A DNA stretch of 64,000 nt from Luidia sarsii (GCA_949987565.1 OX465105.1:18961159-19025158); one strand, 5' to 3'. Shown: positions 47,545 to 58,593, counted from the stretch's first letter. The notes: generated by a model not told the origin, from the letters alone. Translations and numbers: made by a program.

Positions 47545-47986
47545 CAGAGGGGGGGAGAGATAGAGGGGGAGAGATACAAAGAGAGAGAGAGGAGAGGAAG
47601 GAAGAGAAGTGAGGGAGACAGAGTAAGAGGGGAGAGAGGGAGAGAGAGCGAGAGTAGAGTGAAAGAGAGGAGGGGGAGGGAGACAGAGAGATGGGAGAGG
47701 GGGAGAGAGAGTGAGAGGAGAGAGAAAGAAAGGGGAGGGAGGGAGCCAGAGAAAATAGACAGAGAGGGGAGGGAGGGAGACACAGAGGAAAGAGACAGAG
47801 AGGGGAGGGAGGAAGATAGGGAGGGAGACAGAGAGGGGGAGAGAGATGGGGGCAGAGACAGAGAGATAGAGAGAGTGAAGTGGAGAGAGATGAGGAGAGA
47901 AACAGAGGGGAGGGAGCAAGAGAGGGGAGGGAAACAGAGAGGGGGAGGCCGGCTGAGAGAGAGGTGGGGAGAGAGAGGGAGAGGCT

Positions 47987-48064
<78 letters not shown>

Positions 48065-48100
48065 GGGGGGGGGGGCTGAGAGAGAGAGAGAGAGATGAGG
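47545..48100 (+). repeat. GA-rich array
   Basis: About 555 bp of GAGAGG/GGAGGGAGA/GACAGAGA units, becoming pure (GA)n with G-run interruptions at 47990-48095. Confidence 0.95.
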
Positions 48101-49235
48101 AGTCCAAGGCAGCTGGTTTGCAGCGTGACTCGACCGGGCACGGGCACCGCCCCATCGATCGCACGGCCCTCGCCTACCACCGACTAATTTCCTCAGCAGA
48201 TGTAATCCGCGTAGATATCAAAACGTCGCCCTGGGAACAAGGCTTTATGCCCAGCTTTCTCGAAGAGAAGGTGGGGGCGGGGAGGGTGTTTTTTAGGCAT
48301 CTACGCCCATCGCCTGCTGTTTCCTGCACAGATCCCCCCTCCAGAAACCAAAATATGAAGAAAAGCCATTGCGTCAGTGCACACGGCAGATGCAAGTCTG
48401 TTGTTGCTATCGTGAAAGAGTCGTAGATATTTTTGGGGTTCGGACTCGCCTTCCTTGTTTCAGCATTCGGTCGCAACTATTTCATGGTGTCGCCGGCCTT
48501 GTTAAGGTGACATTAATCGCGCAGCTTGTAGAGGGGGAGAAAGGGGTGTGTTGTTGTCTGGCTCGTGCAGTTACTCCCACCCCCCTCCCCCCACACCCCC
48601 ACACCCCCACACTACCCCCAACCCATCCCAACTCGTCGTGCTCCCTGCAACGAGCCCCGATAAACGCACACACGAATTTTTAATACTCATCAAATCCACT
48701 CTGCCCGTTCCTTGACTGCACAGCAGCTTTATACCGTGGCAGAGTGAGAGATGAATTTTAAGCGCGTGAGACGGGGGGGGGGAGAGTACATCTCGCAACG
48801 GCAAATCAAATATTTAATCTTCCCTCTTCAAGCATTGGCACTTTTATGTTTAGAAACTCGCCCCCCCCAAAAAAAAAATTTAAAAAAATAAAAAAATCAG
48901 GAAATTACGGAAACGAATGAACAAAGACCTCTGCTAACTCGTCCTCGGAAATATTTATATCTCTCTTCTCTCTCCCCCTCCCCCAAAAAATTGATTCCGA
49001 TTATTTCCACCGATATTTTTCTTTGCTGCACCGTTCCGTTGCACAAAAGGGGTGCGTCTTCTTACAACAACAGAAGTCGAGAGGAGACGAGAAGACGCCT
49101 TGGGGAGTTTGAGGTTTCTTGGGGTCGCGCACTTGCTGCCGATTTCTTAGACCATCAATAATCATGAAGGCTGAGAAAGAAAGAGACAAAGAGAGAGAGG
49201 GCTATTTTCAGGAGCGGTGCAGTATAGGTCTTCCT
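48101..49235. other. Non-coding, no gene seen
   Basis: CCCCCACA-type repeat at 48575-48620, A/C runs near 48860. No gene supported. Confidence 0.35.
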
Positions 49236-49239
49236 CTCC

Positions 49240-49610
49240 TCCCCCCCCCCTCCCCTCTTTCTCTCTCTCTTCCTCTCTTCCTCTCTCCCCCTCTTCCCCC
49301 CTCTCTCTCTCCCCATCTCTCTCTCGGTCTCTCCCCCTCTCCCTTTCTCCCTCTCTATCCATCTCTCTCTCTTCCTCTCTCTCTCTCACCCTGTCCTTTC
49401 TCTTCTCGCTCTCTCCCTCTCTCTCTTCCTCCCTCTTTCACCCTTTCTCTTTCTCTCTTTATCCCCCTCTCCCTCCCTCCCTCTCTCTCCCCTCTCACTC
49501 TCTCCCTTTTCTCTCCCTCTTCCCCCTTTCTCCCCCCTCTCTCCCCTCTCCCTCTCTCACTCTCTCTTCCTCTCCCTCTCTCTCCCTCTCCCTCTCTCCT
49601 CCACTTCCGT
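49240..49610 (+). repeat. CT-rich array
   Basis: CTCTCTCC/CCTT mixed units, about 370 bp. Confidence 0.95.
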
Positions 49611-49690
49611 TCCCTTGTTTTCTTCCGGAGTGACGTCATTGATGACGAAGTGGCAGTGTACTCTGTTGAGGGAGCGGAAGGCAAGAGGTT

Positions 49691-49725
<35 letters not shown>

Positions 49726-49917
49726 GGGGGATCTTTCCCCAAACACCGATGACAACGGGTGATGTGGAGGGGTGGTGAATATACCGATGCCCGCAGCGCC
49801 CTGCAGTGCCCGGTATGAGCCCCAGATGTGTGGGCACGGTGAATCCACCAAGGCGCAAAGGAACAACGACACCCAAAGTTAATGAAGGCGACGGTTTGCG
49901 GTGGCACTTCGTAAAAC

Positions 49918-49918
49918 A

Positions 49919-49993
<75 letters not shown>
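49918..49993 (+). repeat. (CT)n microsatellite
   Basis: About 75 bp of nearly pure TC repeat, abutting a family C element. Confidence 0.95.
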
Positions 49994-49996
<3 letters not shown>

Positions 49997-50175
49997 AGAC
50001 GGAGAGTGTGGCTCTGGGAAGAGCAGGTCACTCTGCGTGTCGGGGCAGTGTGTATATGTATAGTACTCTGCCCGTCGCCAGTACTCGGGAGACACTCTCA
50101 GAAGAGATGATTCATAGTGCACGGTGTCGGCGGCAAACCTTCCACTTGGTGCCCCCACCATGCGAATCTTCAAAC
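49994..50175. repeat. Family C foldback copy
   Basis: GAGTGTGGCTCTGGGAAGAG, CTCTGCCCGTCGCCAG and GGCAAACCTTCCACTTGG in the order expected for the family. Confidence 0.65.
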
Positions 50176-50629
50176 ACCGAAAATACATTCACAAGGTGCC
50201 TACTGAGAACGCTGGAACTTTCTCCACAACCCATGCAATCCTGCTCTCACAGGTTCTTCTCCCTTGTCAGGCTGCCTTTGTTTCGGTTTTTGGGGTGTTT
50301 TTTTTATTTTTATCTAAGCCCTAAGAGCAGACCCTCCCTGTTCGGTCTTTCCTTAGTATCCTTGGATCGTGTGAAGCATACTCTGGCCGGGCGGTATACC
50401 GGTATGGGTCTCTTTCTGATATCGCCGTGAGGCGTAACTTCGTAATTTCCAGCGCTCGCCGACGGGCGAATTCGGCTCTCCCACCCCACCCCCCTCACCC
50501 CCGGCTCATCGGTAACCAATTCCCGATGTACTTTTCGCCGTCTTCCCTTGCCTCTTTGTTTTGTCTGCGCTTTCTCCTCCTCGTCGTTCGCCCATAGCCG
50601 GCGGGTAGAAGGACGGGGGGATCGGGAGG

Positions 50630-50757
50630 GAGAAAGAGAGATGGAGACAGACAGACAGACAGAGATAAAGGACATAGAGAAGGAGAGGGATGGAGAGAAA
50701 GGGAGCGACAGTGATAGACACGGAGATAGCTGAGTGAGAAAGAGGGAGAAAGATAGA
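50630..50757 (+). repeat. GA/GACA-rich repeat
   Basis: AGAGAGATGG and GACAGACAGACAG units running up to a switch into CT at about 50768. Confidence 0.8.
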
Positions 50758-50767
50758 AACAGACAGA

Positions 50768-51268
50768 CTCTCCCTCTCTCCATTCCCTCTCTTTCTCTCT
50801 CTCTCTCCTCTCTCTCTCCTCTCTCTCTCTTTCTCCCTCTCTCCCCCTCTCTCTCCCCTCTCTCCCTTTGTCCCTTTCTCTCCCTCTCCCCTCTCTCCCC
50901 CTCTCCCTCTCTCTCCCACCCTCCTCTCTCCCTAGCTCTCCCTCTCCATCTCTTTTTCTCTTTCTCCTCTCTCTCTCTATCTTTCTCCCTTTCTCTCCCC
51001 TCTCTCCCTCTCTCCCTTTCTCCCTTTCTCTCCCCACTCTCCCTTTCTCCCTTTCTCTCCCCTCTCTCCCTCTCTCTCCCTTTCTCTCCTCTTTCTCCGT
51101 CTCCCTCTATCCCCCTCTCTCTCCCTCTCTCCCCCTCTCTCCCTCTCTCCCTTTCTCCCTTTCTCTCCATCTCTCCCTCTCTCCATCTCTCCCTCTCACT
51201 CTCTCACCCTCTCACTCCCACCCTCCCCCCTCTCTCTCTCTCTCTCTCCATCTCTCTCTCTCTCTTCA
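50768..51268 (+). repeat. CT-rich array
   Basis: About 500 bp of TCTCTCC/CTTTCTC units; with the preceding GA tract it makes a purine-to-pyrimidine switch that could fold back. Confidence 0.95.
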
Positions 51269-51582
51269 CGGGTCACGAGTTATGCCAGGAATCACGCTAG
51301 CGCTTTCCCCTCCGAACCACGCGGCGTGAGCCACGGCCAGCGGGGCTCGGGGGCTTGCGGGACGGCAGACCGCGGCTATCGCCACCGCTCGGGTGAGCCG
51401 TCTATTTGTAAGGTCACATATCAAAACATTATTACCTGCTGGGGACCAAATTCGTTGGGAAAACTTTCAGTTTAACAGCCTCCGACTCTCAAGCTGGATT
51501 GAGGTTTTTTTTATGTGTGTGTTTGTGTGTGTACGAGTGGTTTATATTATTCAGAAGGCCAACCTTTATTTTGGATGTTTTT

Positions 51583-51705
51583 TAGCTTTTCCGCACGCTT
51601 CAGCGAAGCGGAAAAGCTATTGCTGTTGTTCTGTTGTTGTTTTTTCTTCTTCTTCATTTTCTTATCGGAAAAAATCCGTAGACAAAGCACAGGGGTTTTG
51701 TCAAC
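51583..51705 (+). repeat. Dispersed repeat D (copy 2)
   Basis: AGCTTTTCCGCACGCTTCAG, GCGGAAAAGCTATTGC, a TTCTTC run, then GTAGACAAAGCACAGGGGTT: same order of words as at 27536-27640. Confidence 0.75.
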
Positions 51706-52440
51706 TGCACTTTGGCCACTGAACATACTTATTTTTTTTCAAACTTGGCAAAATGCATAGAACCCTTGTTTTTTCTTCTTCTTCTTAGTTAAGACTTTCA
51801 GACTTATGATATTCAGTGTGTTTAATCGAGTGTGGCAAGTCATTCAGTTCATTTCGGTTCACGGAGCCAAGGGAGAGAGAGAGAGAGCCAGAGAGAGAGA
51901 GAGAGGAGGGGGGGGGGAGAGAAAGGGAGCGTGAGAGGGCACCCCATGCATAATTAATCACTGAATATGATTAAAGTGTGGCCCTGTGTACCCCCTCTAT
52001 ACGCGTAGCCCTAGCGGTCGACCCCCTGTAACCCGAATACGATACACTTATCACCCAGGCGTCGCTCAATGAGCGAATTGAGAGTCGCCCTTCTACGTTG
52101 TTGCCCGATATTCTAACGCGAACATAACGCGAACACAACGCTTCGTGTCACAAACGGAGTGATACCCTATACCAGGAAATCATACAGATTGCAAGTTGCA
52201 TAAAAAAGAAGCCATTCCGTACTGTCCGTAGATTGCTGGTGCAGCCTGACTGGGCTGACTAATTTGTTACATTAATGGCTGCTTAATGATCTGGTTGTGA
52301 TTAGATTGGTAGAGGAGCAGAGGAAAGTGACTGGTGTTCTGGATGGAAGAGGTGACAAACTTAAAGAGATATGACACGTCAAGAAAATGCACTTACTGTA
52401 CTGTATATGGGATCTCTGTACAGAACTGCAGCACATTTGA
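51706..52440. other. Non-coding, no gene seen
   Basis: GA run at 51871-51935; otherwise mixed sequence without recognised features. Confidence 0.35.
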
Positions 52441-52445
52441 GGACA

Positions 52446-53125
52446 GTTATAGTACATGTACAGGTTCATGTTATGTAGGCCTATAGAGTGCATACATAGA
52501 GCGACAATACATGTACATGTACAGTGCATACATACAGAGCCACAATACATGTTCATAATACATGTACACCTGTACGTACACGTACACTACATGTACAAAG
52601 GTCCAGCACATGTACACTGTACACAATTATTATACATGCCCATACAAGTACATAGGTACTGCACATAGGTCCAGTACATATACATGTACGTGTGCGCACA
52701 GGTTCAGTGCATGTAGTACATTGTAACCTACACCACATGTACAGTCATATAGTACATGATAACAACGGTCCGTACATAATGTCCAGTAGTAGTAGCCTAC
52801 ACCACATGTACATGCAGTACATGTACATTGTAACCACCTACACCGCATGCACATGTAGTACATGTCATGATAACAAGTCCGTACATAATGTCCAGTAGTA
52901 GTAGCCTACACCACATGTACATGCAGTACATGTACATTGTACAGTACATTGTAACCTACACCACATGTACATGTAGTACATGATACATGTCCGTACATAA
53001 TGTCCAGTAGCCTACACCACATGTATAATGATACATGTCCGTACATGTACAGTACATAGGTAAAGGAAATGTACATAATACATGCCTGTATAGCGTGGAC
53101 ATAGGTTTAGCAGTACATGCACATA
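52446..53125. repeat. TACATGTAC-rich palindromic array
   Basis: About 680 bp built from ACATGTACATGT, GTACA and TACATG words, with a longer unit (CAGTAGTAGCCTACACCACA) occurring several times between about 52780 and 53020. The core TACATGTA is self-complementary, so hairpins can form on either strand. Confidence 0.9.
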
Positions 53126-53447
53126 CCAATGGATATTTTTTTTACGTATTGCCACGTTCAACCGTGCAAGCTCGGTTCCTTGCCGTTCATGTATAATTAG
53201 CGTACAGTGACAGTGTCGGACCCACGAACCACACACACACCCACACCCCCTCTACCCTCTCCTCTATGGGGATACAGGTTGGCCCGTCATGCCCCCAAGT
53301 GGAGATGAATAATCAATAGACGGCAACCAAAATCTGCCAGTCTTGTACACACCGAGTCTCCTGAAGAAAAAACGCGCCCAAGCTAAATCCAGAGTGAAAA
53401 TAACCATTTTGAAGTTTGACCGTAAATTACTTACTGCTTCTTCTATA

Positions 53448-53724
53448 TACTCCTCCTCCTCCTCCTCCTCCTCCCCCCTCCTCCCCCTCCTCCCCCTCCT
53501 CCTCCTCCTCCTCCTCCTCCTCCTTCTCCTCCTCCTCCTCCTCTTCCTCCTCCTCCTCCTCCTCCTCCTCCTCCTCTCCCTCCTCTCCCTCCTCCTCTCC
53601 CTCCCCCTCCTCCTCCTCTCCCTCCTCTCCCTGCCCTCCTCTCCCTCATCCTCCTCTTCCTCTTCCTCCCCCTCCTCCTCCTCCCCCTCCTCTCCCTCCT
53701 CCCCTCCTCCTCCTCTCCCTCCTT
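53448..53724 (+). repeat. (CCT)n microsatellite
   Basis: About 275 bp of CTC/CCT with CCC interruptions. Confidence 0.95.
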
Positions 53725-55075
53725 AAATTATGTATACTAGTTTTGGAGTATTCAAAGATACATTTCTATGCACGTTCTTGCGTGGCGTAATCTGTAATTA
53801 ATCGATCGATATCTTGAGTGACAATTTTGCAACAATATCCACGAGTAGAAAGATGGCACACAGACGTAGCCTAGGCCTATGTGTATGAAATGAAAAAAAA
53901 AAAGATAAATTAATGCGTGGATTTCATGCATGTCCTATTATATGTTGTTTCTAGACAGCAACAATTCGGTCTGTGACACCTTGCGGTAACACAGCCGCCA
54001 TCTCTTTCGAGAATGTGTTACGTCTTCGTGAAGGGTCTGGTACCCAAACGTTTTGGACTGTGTGAGCTCTGCCCGTCAATATAAGTCAGCCTTGTCCAAT
54101 GCGGTCTCTCACGGTGCGGCTCCGGTGCAGAGATACAGGCCGTACGCCCGCACACCACGGTACAACGGCACTACCACGCCGGTATCCAAGCCGTTCACAC
54201 ACGGCACGCAGACCGCGCCGCTGCCATCTCACACACACACACACACCCCAGTGCGTGTGCGTATACACGCGTACGAGCATGTACGCATCCGTCCTGGTAG
54301 CCCTCCAAGGCTTGCACTCAGCATGCACGCATGCAAGCTGCGGACGGGGGAATGGCGTGCGGAAGTTATAATGAGCGGAGAGCGGGGGCTGCGTTATTTT
54401 CACTCGCAAAGCAACATGCAGTATTTACGAAGGCCGGATTTAGATTTTCTATAACCGTCGGCCAACGCCTTGATCAAGGCTATGGTCGTCGGTAGACTCT
54501 ATCGTGGCCGACGCCTCCGAAAGAGGGGGGTCTTTTTTGTTTTCTCCGGGGGAGGGATTGGTTCGTCTCTGTCAAAATTATTGTAATTCTGCTTGGCGGA
54601 TTGTCACACCTCCCCGGGGGAGGGGGGGGGTTGAAGATGGGGGTGGAATTGAAACAAAAACATCGGCACCCGTTGCTCCACAGAGAGAGTACAAACAAGA
54701 GAGGGGGGACCGGGGTGCTTGAAAACGGTGTCTGCAACTCATATTCTCCCTCCCCTCCTAGCTCTCCCAAAAGTATCGAACGAACTCATACCCCCATTGC
54801 ACGCTTCTGAGCTCCCGAACCGAAGCCTCCTTTTCCCTCGGTGTGTGCAAGTAAAAATAAACCATTCGCTCCGACCCCCTCTGAAAAGAAACACACACAA
54901 ATTGCCCGGGGGTGGGGACCAGTGATACAATCCGGGGGCCCCCTTGCCTCTCACTCCCTGACACCTCGCCCCGCTCCCGAAATCCGCGCCGCTGGTTTAC
55001 TGGAGGCTATGTACGGTATGTTCGGCTCGCAGTCGGCTCTCGACAATCGGTTTTGACAGTTGCCTGTCGGATACT
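53725..55075. other. Non-coding; family C scrap inside
   Basis: 54045-54085 has TTTTGGACTGTGTGAGCTCTGCCCGTC, resembling family C. ACAC run at 54230-54245. No gene supported. Confidence 0.4.
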
Positions 55076-55128
55076 ACGTCCATTTTTTGTTTTTGGTTAG
55101 ACCGAGGAGGTAATACCTCCTTGGTTAG

Positions 55129-55158
55129 ACCATGGAGGAATAAGGGGGAGAAGGAGTT
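55129..55158 (+). repeat. Left arm of a 30-bp perfect inverted repeat
   Basis: Begins ACCATGGAGGAATAAGG and ends GAAGGAGTT. Its exact reverse complement stands at 60051-60080. Together they bracket the PHD/transposase-like genes. Just outside (55094-55128) are GGTTAGACCGAGG and ACCTCCTTGGTTAG; a GGTTAGACCGAGG also abuts the right arm, so the arm is part of a somewhat larger repeat. Confidence 0.75.
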
Positions 55159-55333
55159 GCAACTAGTAATACATCAAAAGAACATGATTATCGCCGACAG
55201 TGCCCGGCGGCCATCTAGCCAGTGTTTTACGACCGTAATGTAAACACGCGTAATTGCGGTCTGGCTCTGGCCCACCAAGAGCTCACCAGTTGCCCGCAAT
55301 GCCTTATGGGTAATACTTAGGTACAAATTCAAG

Positions 55334-55672
55334 ATGGCTGCGCGCGTGGGTACGCCTGACGAAACTTCCGATACCGAAAGTTATGATTTTTCTGCTGAAT
55401 TTTTTGAGTGGAACGAAGAAGATTTCGATCATACAGTTTTATATAGTATTGCCACTTCCATAGATGCGGAAGAGGACGATACAATTTGCGTTTGTGGCAC
55501 TGGTTTGACTATGGTTTGACGGCAGAGGTGTTGGTGTGTGTCAACAACAGCTGCACGGTGAAATGGTGGCATCGTGAATGTGCTGGCTCTACGGCCGCCG
55601 ATTCTCCCGATGGTTCCTGGCATTGTGCGATGTGTCGACCAAGTACTAGCTCGGAAAACACTTCGGTTGAAG
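55334..55672 (+). CDS. PHD-finger/transposon-type gene, exon 1 (frame broken)
   Basis: Opens at an ATG within CAAGATGGCTGC and encodes an acidic N-terminus of about 45 residues, then a C4HC3 PHD finger: CVC, CVNNSC, H-x2-C in WWHREC, and WHCAMC. A TGG TTTGAC word is duplicated in tandem with an 11-bp period (55501-55511 and 55512-55522), which shifts the frame and creates a stop at 55517-55519. Skipping one 11-bp copy would leave the finger intact. The exon ends GAAG|GTACGA in phase 1. PHD fingers usually read histone tails. The gene family is not identified; the later exons point to a transposon protein. The start is inferred from the ATG and the open frame only. Confidence 0.65.
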
Positions 55673-56084
55673 GTACGATAAATACTTTTATTATTATTAA
55701 TTGCAATAATCCCAATCATTCGAGGACGCGATTTTGTGTTTGTATTCGGGAACTTTGTGCGCTACTACTAGTACTAGTGTATAATTTATCGTACATGATG
55801 TTCGTTGTAGAGATGTACTGTACCTCAGTAAAAATCAAATCGTGCTTCATAATGTCAAAACGAAGTGACACGCTATTCATTTACATGAGTAACTAGTAGT
55901 ACTAGTAGTAGTACTAGTAGTAGTACTACTAGTAGTACTGGTGTCACATTTTGTTTAAAAAAATGCCTAAGACAGTAAGAGTAAGACCTTGTACCTGTTG
56001 GCCTGTGTTTTACTTTTAGGAAAATCAAAGAAAACCTTTGGCCAATTTTGTGATGTACATGGACAATGCATTTTTTCTCCGAAG

Positions 56085-56228
56085 GAAGAAAATCAGAGCC
56101 TCTACAGCAACAAGCATCTACAATTCCTGATCCAAGTCCAGGTGATATGAAAGAGACAACCCCTGAAAATGATGGAGGTCAACAGTCAAAAGGCAAAGGA
56201 AAGGGCAAAGGAAAGCTTAAAAGACCAG
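56085..56228 (+). CDS. PHD-finger/transposon-type gene, exon 2
   Basis: Follows a TTTTTTCTCCGAAG acceptor and ends CCAG|GTATGA. 144 bases, phase 1 in and out, joining in frame with the exons on both sides. Encodes a low-complexity hydrophilic linker (LQQQASTIPDPSPGD, then GKGKGKGKLKRP) with no domain. Confidence 0.6.
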
Positions 56229-56469
56229 GTATGAATGACTTTTAAATAAAAAAAAAACAAATCAGTGAGACGTAGTCAGGGTAACTTCAAACTTGCAGTC
56301 TTGCACCCTTAAAATCGCCCTTTAAAAAAAACATTCAGGTGGTCGGGCAATACATGTGTAGTACAGTACAAGTAGTACTACTACTAGTTTAAGCCCATAC
56401 AATTTTTGTGACATTTTTACAAAACATTTTTATGATTTATCAATTCTCCTTTTTCTCCCATACATGAAG

Positions 56470-56517
56470 GCAGTGCAATCAAAGAAGAGCACAAACCAGC
56501 GAAGAGAAAACCATCAG
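56470..56517 (+). CDS. PHD-finger/transposon-type gene, exon 3 (48 bp)
   Basis: Tiny exon between ACATGAAG acceptor and TCAG|GTGAGC donor, phase 1 in and out, encoding SAIKEEHKPAKRKPS. Supported by phase agreement with exons 2 and 4 and by the strong GTGAGC donor. Basic residues here could serve as a nuclear localisation signal (inference). Confidence 0.55.
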
Positions 56518-56574
56518 GTGAGCTTCCAATATTTTATATATATATATATTTTTTAAGTGATTGCAATAATGCAT

Positions 56575-56735
56575 GTGGCAAAGGCTACTGGGTAGTTGAC
56601 TTTTTGGGAGGCCACCATCTAAGGGTTGGATAGCTGAGATGGAAGAGCAATTGAACATTAGACACGTTAGTACTCCAGATAACTCGGGTTCAAGTTCCCG
56701 TCCCGCCTAACATTTCTTTGCCAATTTTTTTATAA
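56575..56735 (+). repeat. SINE family B inside intron 3 of the PHD gene
   Basis: GGGAGGCCACCATCTAAGGG, GGATAGCTGAGATGGAAGAGC, GGGTTCAAGTTCCCGTCC and a TTTCTTTGCC tail: the full family layout. It ends about 35 bases before the exon 4 acceptor. Confidence 0.85.
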
Positions 56736-56770
56736 TTTCTCTTGTTTTTCTTTGCTTATTGTGTCAACAG

Positions 56771-57703
56771 CCCCCATCCCTAAAAGACCTCCACCGAAAT
56801 TCACCGAAGAGGAAGCTGTAGCTCAAGCACATTCCATTTTCTCCGAGTCATTGAGAGCAATGCAGGAACTCCCTTTTTTTAACATGGCTACTGAGGTTTC
56901 ACTGCAAGTTTTGACACTAGTCACTTTTCTCCTTTCATCTGTAGATACTACAGAATTCAATGAGTTTTGTCATTCTTGCTTACTGGTCTTGTGGAATGTT
57001 GTTAATTGTAATGTGTCTAATAAATTGAAACCAGAGACATATGAGATGATGTGGGTTAGATTTAAACAGTCAACTGTCACACTTCGTCAACCTTGGTTGA
57101 TTCTACTGAAGGCGCTGAATCAGGACACTACTGGACAACACAATGATGTTACTTTAAACTATTTATTACAAGCTGTATTTACAAATTTATTAAAAGCAAA
57201 AAATAAGGCTGATGAACCCGAAAAGCATACAACGAATGAAGCTCCTATTGATAAAGTTGAAGAAACGGTTGTGCGTTATGTTGCAGGTTATTGAAATTAT
57301 TAAGAAATTTGATAAACAAGTTAATTCCACAGCCAAAATGTACTGCAAATTTCTTAAGTCTTGGCAGGTTTCATGTTCGTCTGGATGTAAATCTTTCTTA
57401 GAATATACAAGCCAGTGGATTGATGTACAGTCAAGAGGTGGATTATTTAAAGTTCATGATGGTGTTTACTTATTTTTCCGGACCATGGAATCACTTACTC
57501 GCACAACTTTGTCAAAGCACAATTTAGAGAATTTGAAAAATGCAAATATTAAACAATCTCTTTTTGACAAAATAACTGGAAACTCTAGTATACAGGAATG
57601 CTGGTGTGGTCTTATTAAAGACAGAATAAGTGGTGAACCTTCAAAACAGTTACTAGAAGTTGTTGTGAAGTTTTACATTAAAACTAGAATAAATTCTTTT
57701 TGA
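56771..57703 (+). CDS. PHD-finger/transposon-type gene, exon 4 (frame broken near 57291)
   Basis: Starts after TGTGTCAACAG, phase 1. The first part (about 170 codons) is helical and ends VVRYVAGY followed by a stop (57292-57294). The next frame continues at once as EIIKKFDKQ and runs to a stop at 57701-57703, so one extra base near 57289-57292 explains the break. The second part has SQWIDVQSRGGLFKV, ECWCGLIKDRISGEP and VVKFYIKTRINSF. From memory, RYVAGY followed by a W-x-RGGL segment recurs in transposon-derived proteins of cnidarians, fishes and echinoderms; I cannot assign the superfamily. It may be an accessory protein or a catalytic-core relative. No catalytic DDE set is visible. Confidence 0.6.
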
Positions 57704-57824
57704 AAGTATATTTACAGATAAAGAAAAGAGATTTAAAGATACATGTATCTAAGAAGTCAGAAAAGGCTTTGCGTAAAGAGTTAACTTAACACATGTATAA
57801 ATTATATAGATCAAATTCAAAGAG

Positions 57825-58095
57825 GTTTTGCCCTTACTCGACGTGGTAAACACTGAATGCTCAGTGCTTTGCCCGGTGCCTGATAAAAATATTTCAGGCA
57901 GCTCAGGCGGGATTCGAACCCGCGACTCCCGAATTCTAGTACGGACGTCTTAACCACTGGACCACCGAGCTGGTCGAAGTCGTGTGGTGGATTTGAATAA
58001 TGTATAGCGGCGGGTACCGCGTTGCATCATAGATATAACATGATGTTTGCATCGAGGAGAATATAATTTAAAGAGGTTTTGCCCTCGTCCGTACT
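57825..58095 (-). repeat. tRNA-derived SINE, family A, long copy
   Basis: The minus strand has a tRNA-like head at about 57906-57975 with GGTGGTCCAGTGGTTAAGACG, GGGTTCGAATCCC and a 7-bp pairing of the ends (AGCTCGG with CCGAGCT-like), then the AAAGCACTGAGCATTCAGTG tail. The adjoining GTATAGCGGCGGGTACCGCG segment matches the 14030 copy. The anticodon loop is not normal. Confidence 0.85.
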
Positions 58096-58250
58096 AGAAT
58101 TCGGGAGTCGCGGGTTCGAATCCCGCCCGAGCTGCCTGAAATATTTTTAACAGGCACCGTGCAAAGCACTGAGCATTCAGTGTTTACCACGTCGAGTAAG
58201 GGCAAAACTTCTTTGAATTACATTCTTCTCGACGCAAACATCATGTTAAT
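58083..58250 (+). repeat. tRNA-derived SINE, family A, inverted partner
   Basis: CCGTACTAGAATTCGGGAG, GTCGCGGGTTCGAATCCCGC and CAAAGCACTGAGCATTCAGTG mirror the left copy almost base for base, so 57830-58250 forms a long hairpin. Confidence 0.85.
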
Positions 58251-58593
58251 TGTTATATACGGGTATATAGATGAAGCTGACGATTAAATTTCAAAAACTG
58301 CCAATACATTATGGCTGTGTATTAAAATAACCCCTGCCATTAGCGTTGTCATATTTTCATACATTAACTTCAATTTGATCTTGAAATTAAACCAAGCCTC
58401 CAAGATTTCAGGATATGACCCACATAATTGTTTTTTGTGTGTTAATGCTCATTTGTTTTATGAGAGTTAAATGAACTGTTGAAAACGCCACATACTTATG
58501 GATAGATGATGAAACTGTACAAACAGAACACATGAACACCTACACTGTATGTGTCTTGTGTGTGATGCAGTAATTTGCAAAATATTAATAATC

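Larger units (their letters stand above)
55334..57703 (+). pseudogene. Whole four-exon PHD/RYVAGY gene, carrying two frame lesions
   Basis: The four exons above are joined by three phase-1 introns; without the two lesions the protein would be roughly 480 residues. An 11-bp tandem duplication in exon 1 and a one-base gain in exon 4 both stop translation. Otherwise the coding sequence and splice sites are well kept, so either the decay is recent or these are consensus errors in the assembly. Confidence 0.55.

Noticed and set aside
47193..48164. Long minus-strand open frame (about 320 codons, Ser/Leu/Pro)
   Set aside because: It runs through a GA/CT array; di- and hexanucleotide repeats rarely contain stops. 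The same holds for frames at 835-1485, 24911-25779, 49119-49778, 50310-51329 and 62876-63709.
57900..57975. Functional tRNA gene on the minus strand
   Set aside because: End pairing and B box are good, but the anticodon stem-loop is abnormal, and diverged copies with the same tail occur elsewhere, so it is a tRNA-derived SINE.
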